Below, in pieces: positions 52,995-61,305 of a DNA stretch of 64,000 nt (position 1 is the stretch's first letter; every line of letters starts with the position of its first letter). Source of the stretch: Flectonema sp. DT1601 (lineage: Eukaryota > Euglenozoa > Diplonemea > Diplonemida > Diplonemidae); the NCBI GenBank assembly GCA_964019425.1, contig OZ025801.1:992001-1056000 (forward strand). The letters run 5' to 3'. Below the pieces are notes generated by a model, which saw nothing but the letters and a program-made list of their open reading frames with translations, was not told the DNA's origin and searched no databases. A program made the translations under genes and the position numbers.

Positions 52995-55900
52995 ATGCCT
53001 CCAAAGAATACAGAAGTAGAAGAAGCAGCAGTAGTAGCAGAAAGGACTAAAAAGATGGAATCAGTCTGGTCTTACATACTACGGGAGATAATAAACTTCT
53101 TAATATCGAATATTATAATGCTATTAATATTAGCTGTGGTTGTTTGTTGGCAGACGAAGTTATTTGGATACTATGCTGTGGAAGCTGTAAACGACCGAAA
53201 AAGAAGCGCAGCAATGGAAAAACTTCCTTTTGGAAAAGTTGAAGTTAAAATAACAAAACCAAACGAAGAGGGTAATCGAATTGTTGGAGGTGATTATGTT
53301 ACAGCAATCGTAACCGGATATGATGAAAAGGGAATGCAATTCTACTCCAGTCGTAATAGACAACAGGCTACTGGACCTTTAGTAATTGCCGTCACATCAG
53401 GTGAATCCATTATGGGATTAGAAGACGGTTTGCTCCACATGCGTGTTGGTGAAACTGCAACAGTACGCGTTCCCCCAGACATGGCATTTGGCACTCGTGG
53501 TAAGCGAGCATGGAATATTGAACCTTGGGCAGTTCTCACCCTTGAAATTACTGCGATAGCGGCTTCTAGGGAAAAACCAGCCGAAAGTAATGATATCGAA
53601 ATACCTGTTGCCCAGAGAGAAAAGAAAGTCCAGGAAGCACAAATTGACGAACCTACTTCCACGACAGACACACATGAGCTCAGCAGCTTTCTTGAAAAAG
53701 CTGGCCTCGGAAAGTTTACTAAAAAACTCGAACACATTGGACTCACCACTATCGAAGATTTCAGGTATGATTTATTGTGTTTGTGTATGGAGATTGACCA
53801 ACACGTGCCAGAGCCCCTTTCCTTAACTTGTAGGAGAGCGGGTGTAGTTCTCGTGTGAGACTCTACTCGAAGTATTCCCAATGAAGACTTTCAAATCCCT
53901 TTCGCTTATGTCGCTGCCTTCTAAAACACGTGCCAGAGCCCCTTTCTTTACCTTGTAGGAGAGCGGGTGTAGTTCTCGTGTGAGATCTCACTACTTGAGA
54001 AGTACGATAGCTGTGAGTGTTCTGCTATTCTATTAACACTTTCTAGTTGACGATTTGAACATAGGATCCCGATATGACGGATATGTGGCTCGCCTCGTCC
54101 CTCTCTCCGATCAACTAGTCGCTTCGTAGTCAGTTTTTCCATCACTTAAATACACGTGCCAGAGCCCATTTCTTTAACTTGTAAGAGAGCGGGTGTAGTT
54201 CTCGTGTGAGACATTATTCGAGGTAAGTTCCTAATGAAGAGAGTACTGAGTACTTTCAAGTCCCTTTCGCTTATGTCACTGCCTTATAAAACACGTGCCA
54301 GAGCCCCTTTCTTTACCTTGTAGGAGAGCGGGTGTAGTTCTCGTGTAAGACTTTACTACTGGACAAGTTGCGTACGACCGTCTGTGTTTGTGGGTTTTCT
54401 ATTCTCTTCAAGGAATCGCATTATTTCTAAAAATTTCACAATTCACACCGTCAAGATCCGCCACGAATCCGTTGTCCGATTCGCGCTTCACCTTCGATCC
54501 TGCGCGACAACCTTCGTCTTCGGTACTAGGTGATGACGTCGTCGCCATCTGCCCCAAAACCGTACTCAATCCGTCCTGCTCCGATAGCTTGTTTGCTGTT
54601 GTTACTACCAACTAAGCAGTCAAACTATCGCTGAAACACGTGCCAGAGCCCCTTTCTTTAACTTGTAGGGGAGTGGGTGTAGTTCTCGTGTGAGACTTAC
54701 TTTTGTTTACAGATGTAGTTGTGCAGTGTTTTCTGATTAGCATCATCCTTGTGCGATACTGCAGCAGTTCGAGTGAAAGGACGCAACACGTGCCAGAGCC
54801 CCTTTCTTTACCTTGTAGGAAAGCGGGTGTAGTTCTCGTGTGAGATGTTTAATTTTAATTTCATATTTTCCTCCCTTCAAAATGTTGTTAGTCTCCTTAT
54901 TGCTTTTCTTGCTTTTCTTGAAACCAGCGACTGTATCACGTTACCGAAAACACGTGCCAGAGCCCCTTTCTTTGCCTTGTAAGAGAGCGGGTGTAGTTCT
55001 CGTGTGAGACATTACTCGAAATTAATTCCCGATGAAGAGAGTACTGAGTATTTTCGAAACCCTTTCGCTGATGTCGCTGCCTCCTAAAACACGTGCCAGA
55101 GCCCCTTTCTTTACCTTGTAGGAGAGCGGGTGTAGTTCTCGTGTGAGATGAGTAGTCTTCTTCCTGTTTTTAGTATGTGAAGTTCCTGAAATACTTCTGC
55201 AGCTTTGTACTCATTTACCTAATACTCAGAACCTGTACTCCAGTTGCAGCAATCCAAAACCCAGTACATCGAGCACACACCCTCACCAGTTGGCGAGAGA
55301 ACCTTCAGTCTTAGCACTTAGCACTTGGGTTTATTTTGTTTTTTTTTGGCGATTAACTATGCCAGATGCCAAGCAAACCAAGCGAGTGACGATCAACTTC
55401 CTTCAGAGGTGGAGGAGCAGCGGCAGTGTGGCAAACCTCCTCCTTCATCTGCATCCATGCTCCAGTGCAGGTGAGCCACTCTCTTCATCAAGTTGATGCT
55501 ATCGCCTGTAACTGATGCATGTGACGTTATAGTCTGCAACAGCTGCAGCGGCGACTTAGCCGACAACGTACAAGTGCGGTGCGACGGCCTCAATATCGCG
55601 CAGAAAAAACGCGCTATTATTTCTGCAGTACTATTGTTGGTCTTATAAGGCCAGAGATTCTTTGAAAAACCAGATCACCGAACCAAAAACACGTGCCAGA
55701 GCCCCTTTCCTTAACTTATAAGAAAGTGGGTGTAGTTCTCGTGTGAGATTACACCATTCCCGTGTGTTGTTAATTATTAAATAATATAGAAGGCGATAAC
55801 ATAATAAAATTAAAACAGTTTGCTGGAGTCTGCAGATGATCTTCCAGAGGATCTTCCAACTTTTGCAAAAAAGAAGTTATTATCCATAGCACGGAAACTG

Positions 55901-56086
55901 AAATTGGAGAACACTAAAAAAGAAGACAATACTAAACAAGAGGAGGAGACCACTACTGAAAGTAAGCAAACAGGAGAACAACAGAAAGAACAGGTCAAAG
56001 ACAACGCAGAGTCACAGAACTCTAAGAAACCACAAGACAAGACTGAATCAGAGCCTGATACTTGTCTTGCGGAAGGAACTTGTTAG
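52995..56086 (+). CDS. Membrane-anchored FKBP-like / SAM-domain protein with a 2-kb intron hosting nine small RNAs
   Basis: Exons 52995-53764 and 55819-56086, 345 residues. One membrane segment lies at about 33-54 (FLISNIIMLLILAVVVCW). An FKBP-like domain follows at about 80-192 (GDYVTAIVTGYDEKGMQFYSS, SIMGLEDGLLHMRVGETATVRVPPDMAFGTRGK). The usual active-site Trp (IxGWxEG) is Leu here, so isomerase activity is doubtful. A SAM domain at about 235-295 is split by the intron: LSSFLEKAGLGKFTKKLEHIGLTTIEDF in exon 1 and LLESADDLPEDLPTFAKKKLLSIARKLKLEN in exon 2. The tail is Lys/Gln/Glu-rich. The 2054-nt intron 53765-55818 (GTATGA...TAAAACAG) is supported because it restores the SAM fold in frame. 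Start at MPPK; the frame is open further upstream, across an A-run. Confidence 0.85.
53801..53860 (+). ncRNA. H/ACA-like (AGA-box) RNA, intronic copy 1
   Basis: 60 nt. Lower stem ACACG/CGTGT; 5' pocket strand TGCCAGA; upper stem CCC-CTTTC with GAGAG-C-GGG; 3' pocket strand GTAGTTCT; AGA box as the last three bases (GTGTGAGA). The pocket-to-AGA distance is 14-15 nt, as in H/ACA guides. Single-hairpin AGA-box RNAs are known from trypanosomatids and Euglena. The target is not identified. Confidence 0.68.
53926..53985 (+). ncRNA. H/ACA-like RNA, intronic copy 2
   Basis: The same 60-nt structure. Loop sequence TTTACCTTGTAG. It shares about 50 nt of upstream flank (CCCTTTCGCTTATGTC, then CTGCCTTCTAAA) with copies 4 and 8. 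Confidence 0.68.
54152..54211 (+). ncRNA. H/ACA-like RNA, intronic copy 3
   Basis: Same length and boxes. One C-to-A change at the junction of the upper stem (CCCATTTC) and TAAG for TAGG in the loop; pocket strands unchanged. Confidence 0.65.
54291..54350 (+). ncRNA. H/ACA-like RNA, intronic copy 4
   Basis: Same length. The base before the AGA box is A instead of G (GTGTAAGA) but AGA is kept. Pocket strands unchanged. Confidence 0.65.
54636..54695 (+). ncRNA. H/ACA-like RNA, intronic copy 5
   Basis: Same length. Upper stem GGGAG-T-GGG replaces GAGAG-C-GGG; U-G pairing keeps the helix. Pocket strands and AGA unchanged. Confidence 0.65.
54786..54845 (+). ncRNA. H/ACA-like RNA, intronic copy 6
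   Basis: Same length. Upper stem GAAAG replaces GAGAG, turning a U-G pair into U-A. Pocket strands and AGA unchanged. Confidence 0.65.
54950..55009 (+). ncRNA. H/ACA-like RNA, intronic copy 7
   Basis: Same length. Changes are confined to the apical loop (TTTGCCTTGTAAG). Confidence 0.65.
55089..55148 (+). ncRNA. H/ACA-like RNA, intronic copy 8
   Basis: Identical to copy 2 over the 60 nt and shares its upstream flank. Confidence 0.68.
55688..55747 (+). ncRNA. H/ACA-like RNA, intronic copy 9
   Basis: The most diverged copy: loop CTTAACTTATAAG, upper stem GAAAG-T-GGG, still pairing with CTTTC and CCC. Lower stem, pocket strands, length and AGA are kept. It lies 72 nt before the 3' splice site of the host intron. 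Confidence 0.65.
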
Positions 56087-56489
56087 CCATTCATAGATAT
56101 TACGAGATAGCAAAAAAAGATTGTAATCTTTTATCCTTCCTGACTTTCGCAAATATTACAGAAGAACTGATCATTCATGTCGTGCGATACTTAAAGAAGA
56201 ATAAAGCTGACTTCACCTTGCAACTGTCCTCAATAACCTTTCAGGAGTGTGATGTTATTTTATATTATTAGAAGATCGAATTAATGTTTGTTTGAATTAA
56301 CAATCTTGTTTTTTATTTATATTTATATTTGTGAATAAATAGACGTAATCATTTACCTTAAGTCACAGGTGACTGACAGATCATCATGTTGCTTCCTTGA
56401 ACACAGTTTTTGTAAGGAACTGACTTTTTACTTTTTTTTTTTTTACTTTCGAAAGTTCCTACAAAACAAAACACCACTCTAAATCAACA
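56087..56489. other. Intergenic spacer / 3' UTR
   Basis: No gene I can support. A 69-codon frame overlapping the end of the previous gene has no recognisable domain. AATAAA-like and T-rich stretches near 56310-56345 and a T/C run at 56431-56444 precede the next gene. Confidence 0.5.
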
Positions 56490-56822
56490 ATGACTGATAC
56501 CCAAATCGCTAAGACTCTCACTGTTAAGACTAATGCTCTTAAGAGAATTGGAAAGGACTTGGCCTACGCAAAGAAGGAAGTCGATCAGGAGAAGTCACGT
56601 CTGGTGAAGATGACCAGCGCAGAAGAAAAGGACGAATACAAAATTAGACAACAGAAGCAAGTAATTGAAGAGAGCGAGGCAATGGTTCCAGATGCTCTCA
56701 GAAGAATGAAGGCAGCCTGCGGTGACCTTGAAGCATTCCTCGATACCCACAAAAACGACTTTCAAGAGGATATCACTGAGAAGGTCGAGGAAGCGAGAAA
56801 GCTTATTTCTGAGCAAGCATAA
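56490..56822 (+). CDS. TBCA: Tubulin-specific chaperone A (tubulin cofactor A)
   Basis: 110 residues, the usual length of TBCA, which folds as a three-helix bundle. Family features are the TLTVKTNALKRIGKDLAYAKKEVDQEKSRL first helix (about 10-40), EYKIRQQKQVIEESEAMVPDALRRMKAACGDLEAFL (about 50-85) and a final helix to the end. It captures beta-tubulin released from the chaperonin and passes it into the cofactor pathway in the cytosol. The gene is intronless, with mixed codon usage. Confidence 0.93.
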   Translation: MTDTQIAKTLTVKTNALKRIGKDLAYAKKEVDQEKSRLVKMTSAEEKDEYKIRQQKQVIEESEAMVPDALRRMKAACGDLEAFLDTHKNDFQEDITEKVEEARKLISEQA

Positions 56823-57136
56823 GTCAGAGAATAAACAAATACGGCAAGTGGTCAGCATGGGGACCTTAACCTTTCGTACTCGCTACTTGTCCCATGAAAT
56901 TTAATAGTAATCCAAAGGAGATAGACTAAAAAAAAAAAAAAAAAAACTTTTAAAAAAGACCCCATATTCACCCTAAAATCTCACGTTTTTTTCTTTTACT
57001 TGCTTATGCAACCATCCCCTAGCACATAGATATGTTATTCTCATTTAGTTACTCAGTGAGTGGTTTGCGCAAAAAAACTTTTATTTTTTTTTCTTAATTC
57101 ATCAAATAGACCTCCTCCTCGTCACTATAAAAAAAT
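56823..57136. other. Intergenic spacer
   Basis: An A18 run near 56929-56946. No gene seen. TTTTATTTTTTTTTCTTAATTCATCAAATAG (to about 57110) may hold the acceptor for the next gene. Confidence 0.5.
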
Positions 57137-58954
57137 ATGGCTGAATGGCTGCAATTAAAACAACAAGACGCTCTTGTTGCGGAGTTAAAAAAAGTAATTA
57201 CCCGTCAAGAAGAAGAGAAAGCAATCCTGGAAGAGGAAGTTGGAAAGAGTAAAATTGCGATAAAAGAATTATCAACCAGAGAATATGATGCTGCGCAAGA
57301 ATCTGATAAGATGACTGAAGACATTGAGGGACTAGTCAGGAAATTGGCTGATGTTGAATCAACCTCTGAGTCGACGATAAATCTGCTTAGAGAAGAAAAC
57401 TCAACACTCTTAGTGGCAGCTCAAGAACAAGGTATCCTGTTTATTAATATGCAAATGGAACTTGCTAATACGAGAAATCTCTATGAGAATAACAACATCG
57501 AACTGTCAAACCAATTAGCTGAGAACGATCAGATCAAAACCTCCTCCAGTTCATTAAAACAAAAGTCTGAAGAACTATCTGTTGAAGTTGATATATTAAA
57601 AGCATCAGCAGCATTACACGAAAGTAACATCTCATCAAAAACAAAAACAATTGAGGAGCTGTCTTTGAATGTCGATAACCTCACTAAGGAAGTTGCCAAT
57701 GAGAGAAGTCTAAAGGAAGAATTTAAAACAAAATTTGAAAACACCTTAACGGAATCAACATCACTCTCAACAGAGCGAAACAATTTTCTTCAAAAAATAA
57801 CAACTCTCCAACATGAGAATCAAGAGATGGTAATTGCGAAGGATAATTCTGTTCAGAAATTGTCTGATAATGAGGTTCGACTTGTTGAAAGTGAAGAGGC
57901 TCTCAGTAGGAATGAAGAGAAAATTGAAGAATTGCAATTAAAACTAAAAAATTCATCGGAAATTATTGAAAAACTAGAACTAAAAAATACATCCGCCGAA
58001 AAATCTTCTAAACTACTTCAAGAAAAGATCCACCTCAAGGAAGCTGAGCTCTCGAAGGTAAATTCTGTTGTTGGGAGTGCAATGCAAGTTCAAGAACTAA
58101 AAAGTAACAACCTCAGATCTCAGAAATCAATAACACTCCTTGGGAAGACTAATTGTATTGTTGCTGCTAAACATTATCATTTACTGCTAAACTATCGACT
58201 AGTGAATAAACATGACAGACAATGCACGAGAGTCGAATGGAATTGTCGAGAGTCAAAATCTATCTTACTAATGAAAAAGACATCTTCCACAGCAACGAGC
58301 AAGTACTTCCGACAATGGTTAGCCTTTTGCTCTGACAAGAAATCATCTGACACGAGTGAAGTCTTAGAAGAGGTTACGACAATACTAAGTAGCGTAACAG
58401 GAATGAATGACATAGTAGGAGCCTGTCGTGTTGTGGGTGAACTTCGCAATGAGTTATGTGATAGCAGCGCTGTTCGTAAAGAGCTTCAACAAGAGTTCAT
58501 GGAAACAACTAATAAACTACAAGAAGCTATAATGAACTTGACTAACGAAGTAGTGTTCTTGACTTCAAGCAGAACTGAATTAGTTTCATCTTTATGGGAA
58601 CTTCATAAACTAAACTTATCAATCAGAAATGAATTATCTCATTCACTATCTCCGGAGAGTCTCACTCGTGCAATCTGTAGTGTTAGTAACGCTACTGAAA
58701 AAACTAGTTGGTTGGTATCGACGTACCTCTCTGAGACTGAGAAATCCGTTCTGGGTACTGTTTCAGTAGTCGACACTACTCCGACAACAGTCGATAAGAA
58801 TTCTGGAACACCACCTCCAAGTAGAGGTATGCACAGAAATGAAACCCGGACACTATTACAGCGTACCGACTTGAGAAACACACGATCTGACACTGCTACA
58901 GTTTCAAGAAGCATTCCACCAACTACTATGAACACGATGGATGTATTAGGATAG
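57137..58954 (+). CDS. Long coiled-coil protein, 605 aa
   Basis: Residues about 10-325 form an almost unbroken coiled coil of heptads rich in Glu, Leu, Ser, Asn and Lys (for example LEEEVGKSKIAIKELSTREY). A less helical block (about 330-400: ITLLGKTNCIVAAKHYHLLLNYRL, YFRQWLAFCSDK) is followed by another helical segment to about 540 and a Ser/Thr-rich tail. No family can be assigned. A cytoskeletal, basal-body or golgin-like structural role would fit but is not shown. Confidence 0.82.
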   Translation: MAEWLQLKQQDALVAELKKVITRQEEEKAILEEEVGKSKIAIKELSTREYDAAQESDKMTEDIEGLVRKLADVESTSESTINLLREENSTLLVAAQEQGILFINMQMELANTRNLYENNNIELSNQLAENDQIKTSSSSLKQKSEELSVEVDILKASAALHESNISSKTKTIEELSLNVDNLTKEVANERSLKEEFKTKFENTLTESTSLSTERNNFLQKITTLQHENQEMVIAKDNSVQKLSDNEVRLVESEEALSRNEEKIEELQLKLKNSSEIIEKLELKNTSAEKSSKLLQEKIHLKEAELSKVNSVVGSAMQVQELKSNNLRSQKSITLLGKTNCIVAAKHYHLLLNYRLVNKHDRQCTRVEWNCRESKSILLMKKTSSTATSKYFRQWLAFCSDKKSSDTSEVLEEVTTILSSVTGMNDIVGACRVVGELRNELCDSSAVRKELQQEFMETTNKLQEAIMNLTNEVVFLTSSRTELVSSLWELHKLNLSIRNELSHSLSPESLTRAICSVSNATEKTSWLVSTYLSETEKSVLGTVSVVDTTPTTVDKNSGTPPPSRGMHRNETRTLLQRTDLRNTRSDTATVSRSIPPTTMNTMDVLG

Positions 58955-59363
58955 CTTTGTGAGGATATTTCAATGATTCCGCTTCTCTGTTTATTATTAC
59001 TTTAAGGTTACGTTATTTGTGTTTTACTTGTGTTTTTTTTTTAGAAAAAACAACGCTTCTATACTAAAAGCTTTAAAAAGAAATTGTACGAAAAAAAAGA
59101 AACTAAAAAGATTTATATTACTGTATTGTAGATGATTGTATTTTCTCCAACCCCATCCCAAAGCTGGAGCTTGGCTCAGCGTGTACTTCTTAGACGAGTG
59201 AATGATATTCTTGTTAATAAATAATTAGAGAACTACTTCATTACAGAAAACAACAAATAGATCGTCTGGAAAATCTCTTAACCGTTGTATCTGTGATTGT
59301 TATTATTATTATTATTGTTATTATTGTTCATTGCAGACAGAATAGGAAAGTCGTATAAGTTAC
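58955..59363. other. Intergenic spacer
   Basis: No gene seen. An (ATT)n stretch near 59300-59328, and TTCATTGCAG (about 59327-59336) as a likely acceptor before the next gene. Confidence 0.5.
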
Positions 59364-60506
59364 ATGCCGAAACCCCGTCCGCTTGGAGCTGATGTTGTAC
59401 TTGGTCACCAAGTAAATGAAGGAAATACCTGTAATGTATCAGAGAGTGGTAATGCTTTTAATTTCGGAAGTGCAGGATTCAGAGTAACACACACTGGTGT
59501 AAGAGGACCAACTGTTGTTGGGAAGAGCGCGAGGGTCTCAAGTTTTGAAGAACTGGACATCGACAGAGCAACAAGAATAGGATCAGGATCATCAGGTAAA
59601 GTGTATAACTGTATTCATAAACCAACAGGTCAGCAAGTCGTCGTCAAAGTCATTGACGTTGACGAAGGACACGCCCGACAGGAAATCTTAAAAGAATTAG
59701 AAGCCCTCTACACTGACACATCAAGATTCATTGTCGACTTTATAGGAGCCTTCTTCCACGAAGGTCAAATATACATCACACTAGAAAGGATGGATGCTTC
59801 GTTATTAGATGCAATTCGTCTCATGGGTACTATTAAAGAACAAGTCTGTAGAGCAATAGCTAAATCAGTTATGCAGGGATTGCTTTACCTTCACAGTGAA
59901 CGTAGAAAGATCCATCGTGATATAAAACCTTCAAATATATTAATTCACAGCGATGGTGTTGTTAAGATAACTGACTTTGGGGTTAGTAGCGGATCCCTCA
60001 ACACCACAAACTATGAAAGCGAAACCTTCGTAGGAACTGTAACATACATGTCACCTGAAAGATTGTGTTGCCAACCACACAGTTACGGTGCTGACATTTG
60101 GTCACTCGGTCTTTTACTAACTGAATGCGCAACAGGACTACATCCGTACACTAGATATGGAGGTACTGACAAGTTAACTTATTGGAACTTATTTCTAAAA
60201 GTTGATTCCGCTGATTCAAACTTTCTCAGCACAGCAGATGGTGTGAGTGACAGCATGGTTGACTTCGTGTCACTTTGTCTTAAGAAAGACCCAGCTGATA
60301 GACCATCGGCCCTCTCTCTTTTATCTCATCCTTGGCTAATGGGAGTCAGTGACACTGAAGCCACTGCTATATTAAAACCTTTCACTGAGGAAGTTGCTGT
60401 TCTAAAAATGAGGAATTCACGTGAAAAGGAAACGTCAATAAAGAGTGCAGGCACAGAAAAGAAAGCAGCAGCTGCTAAGTCAATGTTAGACAGCGCTTTC
60501 TTTTGA
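59364..60506 (+). CDS. MAP2K-like dual-specificity protein kinase
   Basis: 380 residues. Complete kinase domain at about 67-335: glycine loop RIGSGSSGKVY (71-81), ATP lysine K95 in VVVKVI, catalytic HRDIKPSN at 184-191, DFG at 204-206 followed by VSSGSLNTTNYESETFVGT, and YMSPERL. DFGVS and TFVGTxxYMSPERL are typical of MAP kinase kinases. Candidate activating Ser/Thr lie between DFG and FVGT. The N-terminal 65 residues are Gly/Asn-rich with no obvious MAPK docking site. The C-terminal tail is Lys/Ala-rich. Cytosolic signalling kinase; the downstream MAPK is unknown. Confidence 0.93.
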   Translation: MPKPRPLGADVVLGHQVNEGNTCNVSESGNAFNFGSAGFRVTHTGVRGPTVVGKSARVSSFEELDIDRATRIGSGSSGKVYNCIHKPTGQQVVVKVIDVDEGHARQEILKELEALYTDTSRFIVDFIGAFFHEGQIYITLERMDASLLDAIRLMGTIKEQVCRAIAKSVMQGLLYLHSERRKIHRDIKPSNILIHSDGVVKITDFGVSSGSLNTTNYESETFVGTVTYMSPERLCCQPHSYGADIWSLGLLLTECATGLHPYTRYGGTDKLTYWNLFLKVDSADSNFLSTADGVSDSMVDFVSLCLKKDPADRPSALSLLSHPWLMGVSDTEATAILKPFTEEVAVLKMRNSREKETSIKSAGTEKKAAAAKSMLDSAFF

Positions 60507-61305
60507 TATGGAGGATATCTTTAGACTGACTTCATAACGAGTGCGATGTATTAATTGGACAACAACTAATTCTATCCAAGGAAGGACATTACTAAGCTGA
60601 CGATCTCAGGGGAAGGCAAAACTGAAACTGTGTGGTCTGTCAAATATAGTAAACCCGTCTGTAGATATTGAGTACTGCTATTACAAAATGACAACACACA
60701 ACAGGCTGTTGATGTTGTAATTATGCAAAACAACCCCTCAGATATAAAGGAATAAAGCTTGGTAACTCCTTCTAAACAACTAATTTGTGAGGATGAAGGG
60801 ATTCATGTTGTCGTTATCCAATTTTTTTTTTTTTTTTTTTTTTGTTGTTGTTGTTGCAAGGCTGCGAATCTCTTTTTTTTCAGCTGTTGTACGTTCTTAG
60901 GCTCTACTTTTTATTGAAAACACTAAGTTTTATTAAATACAAAAAAAAAAAAAAAAAAAGGAATTCTAATCCCCTCCCGCAATCCCAATCTATATAACGT
61001 TGAAGTGAAATCACTCAGTCACTACAACGGGCAGTTGTGAACCTAATCTTTTCTGCTTTTTGTATTGCGTTGCTTGTGGTGTTAATCAATCCTCTATTAC
61101 CACTATCTCTATCAGGCGACAATAAAGCATCGCGTGGGTTGAAGAATTCACGTGTTTTGCTTTTTTTAGTTGTCAAGAGAAATACTAAATAGCATTGAGA
61201 TTTATGCCTATGTCAAGAAGAAAAGAAATGAAAAAAAAAAAAAAATGAAAAAAATTCCTCCCTTCCGGCTTCCGTGACTACGGTAGTCGGGGTGGGGGCA
61301 ACAAT
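60507..61305. other. Intergenic spacer
   Basis: A T23 run followed by (GTT)n near 60821-60855, and A-runs near 60942-60959 and 61230-61245. No gene seen. Confidence 0.55.

Noticed and set aside
53801-53860. LSU rRNA near UCUGGCACGG as the target of the H/ACA-like RNA
   Set aside because: Only the 5' pocket strand matches; the unpaired U is not in the right place and the 3' strand does not pair.
53801-55747. Spliced-leader RNA or tRNA genes as the identity of the 60-nt repeats
   Set aside because: There is no leader followed by a splice donor and no Sm site, and no acceptor/T-arm pairing or B-box; the single hairpin plus AGA fits H/ACA-like RNA better.
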